NCBI RefSeq assembly: GCF_004216715.1
Contig: NZ_SGXG01000001.1
Span: 496,001 to 560,000 of the forward strand
Direction of reading: 5' to 3'
Source of the DNA: Cecembia calidifontis
GTDB lineage: Bacteria > Bacteroidota > Bacteroidia > Cytophagales > Cyclobacteriaceae
Length of the DNA: 64,000 nt
Part shown: positions 43,625 through 53,402 of the stretch, in pieces
How the letters are laid out: each line of letters starts with the position of its first letter
Position numbering within the stretch: position 1 is the first letter of the stretch
Program-made: the position numbers and the translations under genes
The notes under the pieces: model-generated
What the model was told of the DNA's origin: nothing
Seen by the model: only the letters and a program-made list of their open reading frames with translations
The model's database searches: none

Positions 43625-44821
43625 TCAAACATTAATCCTTTTTGCCACCTGAAATTTTCCCCAGTTGTAATAAAGGAAATTAGTCCTCAAAATCACTATC
43701 AGGAGCAAAGGGACAATGCTTGGATGAAATGACTGGATTCCGAAAATCCAGAAAACCAGGCTAAGGTTGGCAAGAACCAATGCCGCAAGGCAATAATTTT
43801 TGAGCCAAGGCTTCGTGGTACCTTTCAAAAGCCCAAAGGCTAAAAACAAATGGCCGGGGAATGCCCATAAAATATTCCAATTGTATTTGGTTTGTGAATG
43901 AAAAGTAAAAAACCAAAGTAGCACAATGAGAAGACCCAGAAGACCCAGAGCTGTAAAAAAAGCAATATCAAAACCCTTGAACAAGCGGCCCTTTTTATGT
44001 CCAAAATAAGTCAATAGGATCGCACCTATGGCCAAAGTCCACCAGACCAGGTAAGGGTTGAACAGCCCCATGTTGAATTGCCTTTCATCAAATTGCAGGA
44101 CTACATGGCTGGATTTCACCAAAGGGCGTGTCGGACCATCTCCCACAACCTTGGCACGGGCAAATGCCTCCTCCATATAATCGGGCAAAAATTGCTTCTC
44201 CCTTTCTTTGGCATCCACGTCGATTACAGCTCCAAGTGCCAGATCAATTCCAAAATCGGCCCAGGGAAGTGGGTAAACATATTCATCGATCAGGTTCCGA
44301 AAGGTCTTTTTTTCAGGCTCAGGATTTTCATTCCAATCCAATTGCTTTCCCAAAACGGCTTCAAAAGCATCCCGGATACGGGTAGCACAGTTGTCATAAA
44401 AAAAATCATACCGGTAAAAGCGGTTTTCAGGCTGATAATTGACCTGAAGGAATTGTACCAATTGCCTGGCCTGTTCGGGATTAAGATCCAAAACTTGTTC
44501 CCTGACATTGCGCTGAAAATAGTTGTATTCGTACAAAAAACGCTCATATGTCGAAATACTGAGCATGTAATCCAGCGTCCGTTGAGTGAATTTGACATAG
44601 AAATAAGGCGTATTGAAGTCAAAAGTCCCGTAGTTGAATACTAAATCCTGATTGGAGTCCTTTTCCCATACCCTGATGGCACTGTGCCCAAAAGCCGAAT
44701 ACAATTCGTCCCCCGGATCACAGGTCAATAGGCTGATCTGATAATTCTGGGCAGGGGCTGCAAAAATAATCGGATAAATAAACGGATAAATTAGGAATAT
44801 TTTTTTCAAAAGGGAGCGCAT
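43625..44821 (-). CDS. DUF4105 membrane protein, candidate lipoprotein N-acyltransferase
   Basis: 398 residues from the ATG at 44821 (MRSLLKKIFLIYPFIYPIIFAAPAQ), a signal peptide or first helix. The DUF4105 domain (about 25-245) has FGHSAIRVWEKDSNQDLVFNYGTFDF with a conserved His, and YDFFYDNCATRIRDAFEAVLG with a conserved Asn-Cys, which suggests a papain-like Cys/His site. A C-terminal membrane block has about five helices. From memory, a DUF4105 protein was shown to be the Bacteroides lipoprotein N-acyltransferase (Lnb); this gene is a candidate for that role, but family membership alone does not prove it. Confidence 0.8.
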   Translation of the reverse strand: MRSLLKKIFLIYPFIYPIIFAAPAQNYQISLLTCDPGDELYSAFGHSAIRVWEKDSNQDLVFNYGTFDFNTPYFYVKFTQRTLDYMLSISTYERFLYEYNYFQRNVREQVLDLNPEQARQLVQFLQVNYQPENRFYRYDFFYDNCATRIRDAFEAVLGKQLDWNENPEPEKKTFRNLIDEYVYPLPWADFGIDLALGAVIDVDAKEREKQFLPDYMEEAFARAKVVGDGPTRPLVKSSHVVLQFDERQFNMGLFNPYLVWWTLAIGAILLTYFGHKKGRLFKGFDIAFFTALGLLGLLIVLLWFFTFHSQTKYNWNILWAFPGHLFLAFGLLKGTTKPWLKNYCLAALVLANLSLVFWIFGIQSFHPSIVPLLLIVILRTNFLYYNWGKFQVAKRINV

Positions 44822-44883
44822 AAAACTAATTTTATTAAGCACGAGGACTTTTTCGGACAAACACTTATTAAATCGGAAAAGCT

Positions 44884-47190
44884 ATGGATCGCTTACTTCA
44901 TTCGGCACGAATTTACTCGTTTCTAACATTTTTTTGTTGGAAAGTGGGGATATTCTATATGCTTTGCTTTGCGCAGATACCTTTAGAGCCCGGCGATTAC
45001 CGGAGCATAGCCTCTGGAGACTTTGAAAATCCGGCCATTTGGGAAACATGGGACGGTTCCCAATGGATAAATGCAGTTCAAAAACCCAACCTTAACAACA
45101 ACATTTTTATTGACCAAAACCATGAAGTCCGACTGACCGCCAATGAAAGTGCCAAGCACCTGTATTTGTTCAGTGCAGCCGATCCAGGTAGAAAGCTTAA
45201 CCTTCAAAATTTTGAACTCCATGTTTATGGTGCCCTTCGGGCCCTCAGAAAAGAAGGTGGCGTTTTCTTTATCAACTCAGTAAGCAGCCTTTTGATAGAT
45301 TGGATTTATCCCCAAACGGGGAAAATCGTATTCAAAGGAATTTCCAGAACCGTGGTAGATAGGGCTTCATGGAGTGCAAACAACCAAAACAGCCGCTACA
45401 CGGTGGTCTTCGACCCAGATCCCGGGGAAACTCTGATTGTCAATTCTGCCTTCAAAGCCAGTACTTTTATAATCCGTACTGGGACTGTTCTACAAACCGT
45501 AAATACCATGGGTTTACCGGCCTGCTCTACTTTTTCTTTCAATACACAGGCCATTTTCAATGGTGGGGGACCTTACGGAGACTTTATCATTGAACCTGGA
45601 GGAACTTTGATTTCAGACTGTTCTGCACCATTGGATCAGATCATCCGACGATCCAATACCACACCCTCTGCTCTTTTTCATCTGAAACCCGGGGCGTCCC
45701 TAATTTTGAACGGCAATATTCCCCGCTTGGAAGCTGCCATTATCCAGATGGAAGGCACAGTAATTTATAATTCCAATACTGGCAATCAGCAGATGTTGGG
45801 AAAAACATTTGCCGCATCTTCAGAAGTCTTGGCTTACCATGACCTCATTTTCAGAGGTAATTCGACAAAAGTCCTTAAAGAAAACATCTCCCTTTCAGGC
45901 AATCTGATCAATGAGGCCTCGGGGAATATCCTTACTGCCTCTACCAACTTTCATTTTTTTGGACCATCCGAGCAAGGGATATCAGGTTGGTCCAATGGTT
46001 TTGAATCCTGGTCTGTGGATAAGGCTTCGGGAAGGATAATTTTGGAAGAAGACCTAATGATTCATGGAGCTTTAATTATGAAAAATGGGCAGATTGACTT
46101 TAATGGTTTTGATTTTACCATTAACGGATCTGGTCCAGGCGGCTTAACTTATCAAGGGGGAACTTGGCTGAATCTCTCCCAGTTCAATTACCTGAATTTA
46201 CCCAGTGAATTGGATACATGGAATGCAAGTTTCCCATTCGAAGATGCCTATCAGGGCGGTATCCGTAAAATCCAGCTACTGGGTTCAAGTCCTGGGGGTG
46301 ACCTCTCCATCAGATTTATTGAAATCCCTGGGGCCAACTGGGAACCCAACTTCAACGACAATGATGGCACACCCATCCTGTACCAATTGAACAGTTATTT
46401 TGAGTTTTCTACCAGTCTTTCAGCCCCTTCAACTCTGGAAATGCGCATCTCTGCCCAAAACCTGATCGTGGACGATGTGGATGACCTGCGCATTGTCAGC
46501 AATGGGCAGGCAGCTCCCGGAAGCCATATCCCGGGATTGGATCCTGCCTTACTTTGGGCGAGACGTAATCTCAGTTTTGGGGAGATCCATGGCCAAACAT
46601 TCACGGTAGGAAGCTTCCGGGAACTGTCCATTTTACCGGTAACTTGGGTATCGGAAAAAGCTACTTGGGAAAATGACAGAATCCGTATCGAATGGAGTAC
46701 GAACCATGAAAGTAAAAATGAAAAATTCATCATTTACCGCTCTTTTGGTCAGGCAAATGATTTTGAAGCCATTGCAGAAATACCCTCCCACGGGGAAAGC
46801 GAAAGATTGCAACATTATAGCTTTGAATACAGGGAAAGTATTCCAGAGACCCATGTTTATTTCCAGTTGGAACAGGTAGACCTGGACGGCAAAAAGACTT
46901 TAAGCCGGATTTTCAGGTTGGAAGGTTGGAAATTGCCCCATGACCATTCCATCAAGCTATGGCCCAACCCTTACCGTGAAGGCCCTGTATTTTTGCGTTT
47001 AGGTTCAGATTGGAATACTGAACAGATCAACTTTGAAATCCGGGGTGTCAATGGCCAACAATTTTATTCAGGAAACTATGATGCTATTCTATTGCAACAG
47101 GTCATGTCAAAGCTTCCAGAAGGATTTTATTTCATAAGTGTAAGAGAAGGACAAAATGCAAAGGCTGTGAAATGGATAAAAAGTAAATAA
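44884..47190 (+). CDS. secreted cell-surface protein with probable T9SS C-terminal sorting domain
   Basis: 768 residues. A hydrophobic N-terminal segment (YSFLTFFCWKVGIFYMLCFAQ) probably acts as signal peptide. The first part, GDYRSIASGDFENPAIWETWDG followed by many short beta repeats, suits a right-handed beta-helix or G8-like domain. Near 600-690 the segment TWVSEKATWENDRIRIEWSTNHESKNEKF looks like the fibronectin-like region often placed before sorting domains. The final 80 or so residues (KLWPNPYREGPVFLRL through LPEGFYFISVREG and KAVKWIKSK) match the type IX secretion C-terminal signal pattern. Ligand or function unknown. Confidence 0.7.
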   Translation: MDRLLHSARIYSFLTFFCWKVGIFYMLCFAQIPLEPGDYRSIASGDFENPAIWETWDGSQWINAVQKPNLNNNIFIDQNHEVRLTANESAKHLYLFSAADPGRKLNLQNFELHVYGALRALRKEGGVFFINSVSSLLIDWIYPQTGKIVFKGISRTVVDRASWSANNQNSRYTVVFDPDPGETLIVNSAFKASTFIIRTGTVLQTVNTMGLPACSTFSFNTQAIFNGGGPYGDFIIEPGGTLISDCSAPLDQIIRRSNTTPSALFHLKPGASLILNGNIPRLEAAIIQMEGTVIYNSNTGNQQMLGKTFAASSEVLAYHDLIFRGNSTKVLKENISLSGNLINEASGNILTASTNFHFFGPSEQGISGWSNGFESWSVDKASGRIILEEDLMIHGALIMKNGQIDFNGFDFTINGSGPGGLTYQGGTWLNLSQFNYLNLPSELDTWNASFPFEDAYQGGIRKIQLLGSSPGGDLSIRFIEIPGANWEPNFNDNDGTPILYQLNSYFEFSTSLSAPSTLEMRISAQNLIVDDVDDLRIVSNGQAAPGSHIPGLDPALLWARRNLSFGEIHGQTFTVGSFRELSILPVTWVSEKATWENDRIRIEWSTNHESKNEKFIIYRSFGQANDFEAIAEIPSHGESERLQHYSFEYRESIPETHVYFQLEQVDLDGKKTLSRIFRLEGWKLPHDHSIKLWPNPYREGPVFLRLGSDWNTEQINFEIRGVNGQQFYSGNYDAILLQQVMSKLPEGFYFISVREGQNAKAVKWIKSK

Positions 47191-47279
47191 AAATTGGCCA
47201 TTCATCAAATACAAGCTTGGCGAAAGAATCAGCTTCCCAATATATTTTCTAAATTGGTGCTTCAACCCAAACCTGACCT

Positions 47280-48593
47280 ATGACCTTTGTATTCCTATTG
47301 ATCAGCATAGCGGTACTGATACTTTTGATCACCTGGCTGAAATTCAATCCATTTATTGCCTTCCTAATTTCCTCCATTCTGGCAGGAATTCTTTTGGGTG
47401 TTCCTTTAGAACTTCTTGCCGGTTCCATACAAAAAGGGATTGGCTCTCTTTTAGGCGATTTGGTCATCATCATCGTCATGGGGGCCATGTTGGGAAAACT
47501 CGTGGCTGAAAGCGGTGCAGCTCAAAGGATTTCTGAAGTGTTGATGGGTATTTTTGGGGTAAAAAATGTTACCTGGGCAATGATGGTGACAGGACTCGTC
47601 GTTGGTATTCCTTTGTTTTATAATGTCGGTTTTGTCCTGTTGGTTCCTTTGGTTTTTACTGTCTCTTACCAGTATAAACTACCTGCTGTTTATGTGGGAA
47701 TCCCTTTATTGGCAGCCTTATCTGTAACCCATGGTTTTCTTCCGCCCCATCCTTCTCCTGCTGCACTGGTAGCCCAATTTGGAGCAAATATGGGGCTAAC
47801 TTTAGTCTATGGCTTGTTGATTGCCATACCCACAATTATCATTGCAGGGCCATTTTTTGCCAAATTCCTGAAAAAAATTGATGCGCGGCCTTTGGAAACT
47901 TTCCAGGCCAAACCGAAAGAAGAAAGTGAATTACCAGGTACATTCAACAGCTTTTTTTCAGCTTTATTTCCGGTATTCCTGTTGATTGGAACTACCATTT
48001 TGAGTTTTCAGGTTGACCCTGGGCATGTAATTGCCCCTTATATCAAATTCATCGGAGATCCCGGCATGGTCATGCTGATTTCATTGCTGCTGGCCTCCTA
48101 CACCCTGGGCATCCACATGAATTTCAAAACAGCCCAACTCATGGAGACCTACGTGGTTGCAACAAAAGATATCGCCATGATTCTTTTGATCATAGCCGGC
48201 GCAGGTGCCCTGAAACAGGTCCTCATGGATTCAGGGGTAAGCAAGAGTATTGCAGATTCCCTACAAGGCTGGGATGTCCATCCATTGATTTTGGCATGGA
48301 CCATTACAGCCTTGATCAGAGTAGCGGTAGGATCGGCAACGGTAGCAGGCCTGACCACTGCAGGTATCATCGCTCCCATGGTAAGCGGAGGCATTGTGAA
48401 CCCGAATCTTCTGGTTTTATCTATTGGCGCAGGAAGCCTGATGTTTTCCCATTTCAACGATGGGGGCTTTTGGCTGTATAAAGAATATTTTAACCTATCT
48501 GTAAAGGACACCATCAAATCCTGGTCCCTGATGGAAACCATTGTAGCAGTTGTTGGCTTATTGGGTGTCCTTGCCTTGGATGCAATTATTTAA
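47280..48593 (+). CDS. GntP family gluconate/sugar-acid:H+ symporter
   Basis: 437 residues with about 12-14 membrane helices. The GntP pattern is clear: KFNPFIAFLISSILAGILLGVPL at the N-terminus, GAMLGKLVAESGAAQRI, LSVTHGFLPPHPSPAALVAQFG, IAGAGALKQVLMDSGVSKSI, VAGLTTAGIIAPM and SHFNDGGFWLYKEYFNLS. By family it imports gluconate or related aldonates/ketoacids with protons. A second family member lies at 55320-56651 on the other strand. A RidA gene follows 19 bases after the stop, so the two are likely one operon. Confidence 0.92.
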   Translation: MTFVFLLISIAVLILLITWLKFNPFIAFLISSILAGILLGVPLELLAGSIQKGIGSLLGDLVIIIVMGAMLGKLVAESGAAQRISEVLMGIFGVKNVTWAMMVTGLVVGIPLFYNVGFVLLVPLVFTVSYQYKLPAVYVGIPLLAALSVTHGFLPPHPSPAALVAQFGANMGLTLVYGLLIAIPTIIIAGPFFAKFLKKIDARPLETFQAKPKEESELPGTFNSFFSALFPVFLLIGTTILSFQVDPGHVIAPYIKFIGDPGMVMLISLLLASYTLGIHMNFKTAQLMETYVVATKDIAMILLIIAGAGALKQVLMDSGVSKSIADSLQGWDVHPLILAWTITALIRVAVGSATVAGLTTAGIIAPMVSGGIVNPNLLVLSIGAGSLMFSHFNDGGFWLYKEYFNLSVKDTIKSWSLMETIVAVVGLLGVLALDAII

Positions 48594-48612
48594 AACATAA
48601 ACAGATAATAGT

Positions 48613-49077
48613 ATGAAAACAGCTGAAGAAAATTTCGCGGCCTTGGGGCTTGTCCTACCCCCTGCACCCAATCCTCTCGGGGTCTATAAGCCCTGCTTGG
48701 TGGATGGAAAATACCTCTACCTTTCCGGTCATGGAACCGTAAAAGAAGACGGAAGTCTGATCATTGGAAGGATTGGGGTTGACATGGATATAGAAGCAGG
48801 AAAGCTGGCTGCAAGGCAGGTTGGATTGGCCATGCTGGCCACGATCAAAGCCAATATTGGTTCCCTCAACAAGGTCAAAAGGGTCATTAAAGTTTTGGGA
48901 ATGGTCAATGCAAGCCCTGATTTCGAGAGGCATCCCTATGTGATTAATGGATGCAGTGAGCTATTTGCTGCTGTTTGGGGAGAAGAAAATGGCATCGGTG
49001 TAAGAAGTGCGGTAGGTATGGGTTCCCTACCGGACAATATCCCCGTGGAGATAGAGGCGATGTTTGAACTGGAATGA
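48613..49077 (+). CDS. RidA family enamine/imine deaminase
   Basis: 154 residues, slightly longer than the usual 130. RidA-like motifs include GVYKPCLVDGKYLYLSGHG, VKRVIKVLGMVNASPDFERHP, and the C-terminal GVRSAVGMGSLPDNIPVEIEAMFEL, in which the Arg before SAVG corresponds to the active-site Arg of the family. RidA proteins hydrolyse reactive imines and enamines made by PLP enzymes, protecting the cell. Its position between a GntP permease and an M19 dipeptidase is a pattern seen around D-amino-acid or amino-sugar-acid catabolism; no PLP enzyme is next to it here. Confidence 0.88.
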   Translation: MKTAEENFAALGLVLPPAPNPLGVYKPCLVDGKYLYLSGHGTVKEDGSLIIGRIGVDMDIEAGKLAARQVGLAMLATIKANIGSLNKVKRVIKVLGMVNASPDFERHPYVINGCSELFAAVWGEENGIGVRSAVGMGSLPDNIPVEIEAMFELE

Positions 49078-49408
49078 GGGATGAGAATCTATCAAAAGAA
49101 ATTGGGAAGGGCGAAGGCGGATTTCGCAAAAAATGATGAATGAAGAATTTGGCATTATGTGAATCCGCTGGCGACAAGTACGATGTAAATTTATCTTTCA
49201 ATAGTCATGGGTGCAACTTGGCGTTTTGGGAATAGAATATTTTCCTCTTTAGAGCAACATTAAATGGGTTGAACCCCTATTCTAAAAAAATTGAAAGTGT
49301 AGGATGATATAATCTTAGTCCTAAAAAGATGATTTCCAGAAAAAGCTGGATTTGAAGCGAAACAAAGATCTAATAACCATTACAACTACTACAACACAAC
49401 AAAAGAAA
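49078..49408. other. 331-base gap between RidA and dipeptidase genes
   Basis: No gene, strong hairpin or repeat recognised. GTAAATTTATCTTTC near 49186 is a weak TAnnTTTG look-alike and could be the dipeptidase promoter, but it is not convincing. Confidence 0.3.
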
Positions 49409-50506
49409 ATGTTCACCATAGATGCCCATTTAGACCTGAGTATGAATGCCCTGGAATGGAACAGGGACCTGAGAAAACCTGTAGCTGAAATCAATCTCAG
49501 GGAAAAGGGAATGGATGACAAACCCGACAGAGGGAATGCCACTGTTTCCCTTCCTGAACTCAGAAAAGGAAACGTAGGATTGGTGGTGGCCACTCAGATT
49601 GCCCGTTTTGTTGACAAAGACAATCCCCTGCCGGGTTGGCATTCCCCTGAACAAGCCTGGGCACAGACCCAGGGACAGTTGGCCTGGTACAAAGCCATGG
49701 AAGAGGCAGGCGAAATGGTTCAGGTCAAGGATCTGGAAGGTCTGGAAAAACACCTTAACCTTTGGCTGAATGAATTGCCCTTTGGCTCCAAACCCATTGG
49801 TTATATTTTATCCTTGGAAGGGGCAGACTCCCTGGTCAACTTATCATACTTGGAAAAAGCTTATGCTTATGGCCTGCGGGCTTTGGGTCCAGCACATTAT
49901 GGCCCTGGAAGGTATGCCAATGGTACAGATGCTGTAGGAAAAATGGGTCCCAAAGGTCTGGAGTTGTTAAAGGAAATGGAGCGTCTGAATATCATCCTGG
50001 ATGCCACCCACCTATGTGATGATGCCTTCTGGCAGGCTATGGACCATTTCCATGGACCAGTTTGGGCCAGCCATAACAACTGTAGGGCATTGGTCAACCA
50101 CAACCGGCAGTTTTCGGATGATCAGATCAAAACACTCATAGAAAGAGGGGCAGTGATCGGAGGTGCAATGGATGCCTGGATGATGGTACCCAACTGGGTA
50201 AGAGGCAAATCCAAACCCAAAGAAATGGGCTGCAACCTGGAAAAATTGATTGATCACCTTGACCATATCTGCCAGCTTGCCGGAAATGCAGATCATATCG
50301 GGATAGGTTCAGACCTGGATGGCGCCTTTGGCAAAGAACAATGCCCATATGACCTGGAAACCATCGCAGATCTCCAAAAGATTCCTTCCCTATTGTCTAA
50401 GCGGGGTTATACTGCCAAAGACATAGAGAAGGTCATGTTTGGTAACTGGTTGCGCTTTTTAAGGAAGGCCTGGAAATCAGACCACCGGGAGGGATTGTCT
50501 GGCTGA
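49409..50506 (+). CDS. M19 family membrane dipeptidase-type peptidase
   Basis: 365 residues from the ATG at 49409 (MFTIDAHLDLSMNALEW); an ATG at 49352 would add 19 low-complexity Thr/Gln residues. Zinc ligands of the family are in place: HLD in DAHLDL, Glu in YILSLEGADSL, His in ILDATHLCDDAFW, His in VWASHNNCRAL, and Asp in GIGSDLDGAFG. The M19 fold hydrolyses dipeptides, often with a C-terminal D-amino acid. There is no signal peptide, so it is cytoplasmic. It may feed amino-acid catabolism together with RidA; a weak terminator follows at 50543. Confidence 0.9.
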   Translation: MFTIDAHLDLSMNALEWNRDLRKPVAEINLREKGMDDKPDRGNATVSLPELRKGNVGLVVATQIARFVDKDNPLPGWHSPEQAWAQTQGQLAWYKAMEEAGEMVQVKDLEGLEKHLNLWLNELPFGSKPIGYILSLEGADSLVNLSYLEKAYAYGLRALGPAHYGPGRYANGTDAVGKMGPKGLELLKEMERLNIILDATHLCDDAFWQAMDHFHGPVWASHNNCRALVNHNRQFSDDQIKTLIERGAVIGGAMDAWMMVPNWVRGKSKPKEMGCNLEKLIDHLDHICQLAGNADHIGIGSDLDGAFGKEQCPYDLETIADLQKIPSLLSKRGYTAKDIEKVMFGNWLRFLRKAWKSDHREGLSG

Positions 50507-50844
50507 CCTATCCGGGGCATTGAGTAGTTCACAGGTATTTTAGAGAAACTTGGTTTCTCCTTTGTCAACCGTGAAAGCCTGCCAATTGGGAAGATGGAGA
50601 CTATTAGGATTACCTGAATGCATAAAGGGAAATAATACATCTGACATTTTTTCAGAAAGTTTCCTTTGCCTGCTTCCTCCATCCGTATGGGCGTACATTC
50701 TATCTTGCAAATCAATTATTTAGCCACTGCTGTAAATCCCTATTGCGTATTTGAGTAATTAATGCCAACTTAAGCCAAGTGCTTGTTTTTAAAAAAATAG
50801 AAACCCCGCACCGACCCTCAGTAACCTATTAACCCAGCCGTAAG
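50507..50844. other. 338-base gap before the haem-binding protein gene
   Basis: No gene seen. It holds the hairpin at 50543-50559, then mixed sequence. The AT-rich stretch 50745-50790 may contain the downstream promoter, though no TAnnTTTG match was found. Confidence 0.3.
50543..50559 (+). terminator. weak terminator-like hairpin after the dipeptidase gene
   Basis: GAGAAAC at 50543-50549 pairs perfectly with GTTTCTC at 50553-50559 over a 3-base loop, 36 bases past the stop codon. Only CTTTGT follows, so the T-run is poor. Confidence 0.35.
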
Positions 50845-53400
50845 ATGATTACCATCCGGTTTTTATTCCTTTTCTGTATCCTGTCCTGCTTTTCCGCTTG
50901 CTCGAAGCAGGAGCCCATAGATGGAACTGCCCCTTCCCCCCCGAAAAGTCCTAAAGAAGCGCTGAAAAGTTTTCAGATCGAAAGCGGATTTGAAATCCAG
51001 TTGGTCGCCTCGGAACCCATGGTACAGGACCCAATTTTCCTCACTTTTGATGAAGATGGCCGCTTATGGATAGTTGAAATGAGAAGTTTTATGCCGGATA
51101 TAGATGGGAATGGAGAATCACTCCCTTTGGGCAGGATCAATATCCTGGAAGACAGTAATGGAGATGGTAAAATGGATAAAAGCACCATTTACCTGGACAG
51201 CCTCATCATGCCAAGGGCACTTGGGCTGATCAGAGGAGGCGCACTCGTCGCTGAAAACAATGCGCTTTGGCTTACCTTTGATGATGATGGGGACTTGGTG
51301 GCTGATAGAAAGGAACTTTTTGACCCAACTTATGCTGCCAATGGTATTCCAGAGCATTCTGATAATGGATTGCTCAGAAACATTGACAACTGGTACTACA
51401 ATGCCAAATCCAAGTTGCGATACCGTCAGATCAACGGCGAATGGATTAGGGACATTACAGAAGAAAGAGGGCAATATGGAATCAGCCATGATGATTATGG
51501 CAGGCTGATTTACAACTACAACTGGTCACAGCTCCATGGGGATCTGGTGCCTCCCAACTACCTTGGAAGGAACCCCCATCACACCCCATCCTCTGGCATA
51601 GATCATGGGCTGACCATAGACCGAAGGATTTATCCGATAAGGCCCAATCTGGCAGTAAACAGAGGCTATATCCCAGGTACCCTGGATGCTAAAGGGCAGC
51701 TCTTGGAATTTACTGCCGCCTGTTCACCAACAGTTTTTAGAAGCCCGCTCTTTTCTGAAAACTTTTATGGCAATGTGTTTGTCTGTGAGCCTGCAGGTAA
51801 TTTGATCAAAAGAAATGTTATAAAAGAAACAGGGATCAATTTGGAGGCATTTGATCCACATCCCGGCCGGGAATTTTTGGCGTCAACAGATGAGCGCTTT
51901 AGACCGGTCCATTTGGCGGTAGGCCCTGATGGGGCTTTGTATGTGGCGGACATGTACCGGGGCCTGATCCAACATGGAAGTTATGTGACGCCATACCTAC
52001 GGGAGCAAACCTTAAAAAAAGACCTGGTGCTGCCCATTCATATGGGAAGAATCTGGAGAATAGTACCCAAAAAATGGAAACCATCGCCATTTCCAAAACT
52101 CTCCACCGAAAGCAGTGCAGACCTTGTCCAAAGATTGAGCCATCCCATCGGCTGGCACCGGGATATGGCCCAAAGGCTTCTGGTGGAAAGACAGGCGCTC
52201 AGCGTAGTACCCCAATTGGAAATCTTGGTGAAAGAGGGAACAAATGAATTGGGAAGGATGCATGCCCTGTGGACCTTGGAGGGCATGGGGGCATTGTCCA
52301 GTGACCTATTGTCAGGCTTGATTTCCGGACCATCTACCCTTTTGGCCAATCATGCCCTTAGGCTCTTGGAAGAAAAAATAAAGCAAGAACCTGGCCTGGC
52401 TGAAAATATTTATGAATCTGTTTTGGCTGAGGCACCAAATGCTTCCCGACAAAGGGCCCTCCAGCTGGCATTAAGTGCTTCCATACTTCCTGAACAAAGT
52501 CAGGTAGCACTAAGCAAGATCCTGTTCGAAAAATATGGTGAGGAACCTCTCATCCGTGATGCTTTATTGAGCAGCCTCAAAGACAGGGAATTTGCCCTGG
52601 CACAAGCATTATGGAATTCAGAAAACTGGTCAAAAAGCATCCCGGAAAGGGAAATATTTTTGGAGATGTTGGTCACTTCCATCATTAAAAGAAAAGACAT
52701 CCACGAGCTCGGCGAGTTGGTCCATTGGATAGAAAAAAATGAAGGCAAGGAAGACTGGAAAGCAAATATCGCCTTAAACACCTTGGCGATACAAGGTGCC
52801 GAACCCCAAAATCTTGGATTAATGAAATTCAATAAAGAGCCGATGATCATTGGGATAGCAGAACAAAAGCTGAGCGCCAATAAAGCGGATTTAATGAAAA
52901 GAATTTTTCGTTGGCCAGGTCATTCCCCTGAAACACTTGTTGCTTCCGCAGTCAGCCTGACCGAATCAGACCTTAAACAGTTTGCCTTGGGAAGACAAAA
53001 ATACCTATCCAGTTGTGCCGGATGCCATGGTTCAGATGGCAAGGGAGTGGCCCGCATGGGGCCTCCATTGGCAGGTTCGGAATGGGTAACTGAAAATGAA
53101 ACCCGATTGGCTTTGATTCTTTTACATGGGATGGAAGGGCCCTTGGAAATAGGAGGCAAAGTATATGACGCTCCGGAAATCCTTCCTGTTATGCCTTCTC
53201 ATTCTACCATGGATGATGGAAGCATTGCCGCCATTCTTACCTATATACGCAATGAATGGGGCAATCAGGCCGGCCCGGTCAGCGGAAGATTAGTAGCAAC
53301 TACCCGACATTTGAACCAGGGAAGGGTATATCCTTGGACAGCTATTGAGATCAATGAACATGTAAAAAGACTGGAAAACCCACCCACACAAAATCCCTGA
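50845..53400 (+). CDS. PVC-type haem-binding lipoprotein: propeller, HEAT-like region, cytochrome c
   Basis: 851 residues. The signal MITIRFLFLFCILSCFSAC ends in a lipobox. Residues about 40-390 form a six-bladed propeller of the membrane-bound dehydrogenase type (FTFDEDGRLWIVEMRSF, LAVGPDGALYVADMYRGLIQH). A helical HEAT-like region (about 410-690) follows, and then a class I cytochrome c domain with haem motif CAGCH at 724-728 and later METs as candidate axial ligands. Such proteins are thought to be periplasmic sugar or polyol oxidation modules passing electrons to the respiratory chain. It is followed by a Tat-type TIM-barrel protein gene, only 2 bases after the stop. Confidence 0.88.
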   Translation: MITIRFLFLFCILSCFSACSKQEPIDGTAPSPPKSPKEALKSFQIESGFEIQLVASEPMVQDPIFLTFDEDGRLWIVEMRSFMPDIDGNGESLPLGRINILEDSNGDGKMDKSTIYLDSLIMPRALGLIRGGALVAENNALWLTFDDDGDLVADRKELFDPTYAANGIPEHSDNGLLRNIDNWYYNAKSKLRYRQINGEWIRDITEERGQYGISHDDYGRLIYNYNWSQLHGDLVPPNYLGRNPHHTPSSGIDHGLTIDRRIYPIRPNLAVNRGYIPGTLDAKGQLLEFTAACSPTVFRSPLFSENFYGNVFVCEPAGNLIKRNVIKETGINLEAFDPHPGREFLASTDERFRPVHLAVGPDGALYVADMYRGLIQHGSYVTPYLREQTLKKDLVLPIHMGRIWRIVPKKWKPSPFPKLSTESSADLVQRLSHPIGWHRDMAQRLLVERQALSVVPQLEILVKEGTNELGRMHALWTLEGMGALSSDLLSGLISGPSTLLANHALRLLEEKIKQEPGLAENIYESVLAEAPNASRQRALQLALSASILPEQSQVALSKILFEKYGEEPLIRDALLSSLKDREFALAQALWNSENWSKSIPEREIFLEMLVTSIIKRKDIHELGELVHWIEKNEGKEDWKANIALNTLAIQGAEPQNLGLMKFNKEPMIIGIAEQKLSANKADLMKRIFRWPGHSPETLVASAVSLTESDLKQFALGRQKYLSSCAGCHGSDGKGVARMGPPLAGSEWVTENETRLALILLHGMEGPLEIGGKVYDAPEILPVMPSHSTMDDGSIAAILTYIRNEWGNQAGPVSGRLVATTRHLNQGRVYPWTAIEINEHVKRLENPPTQNP

Positions 53401-53402
53401 CC

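Noticed and set aside
50407..50715. 102-codon minus-strand frame after the dipeptidase
   Set aside because: It overlaps the end of the real gene and lacks any domain or signal; composition is noncoding-like.
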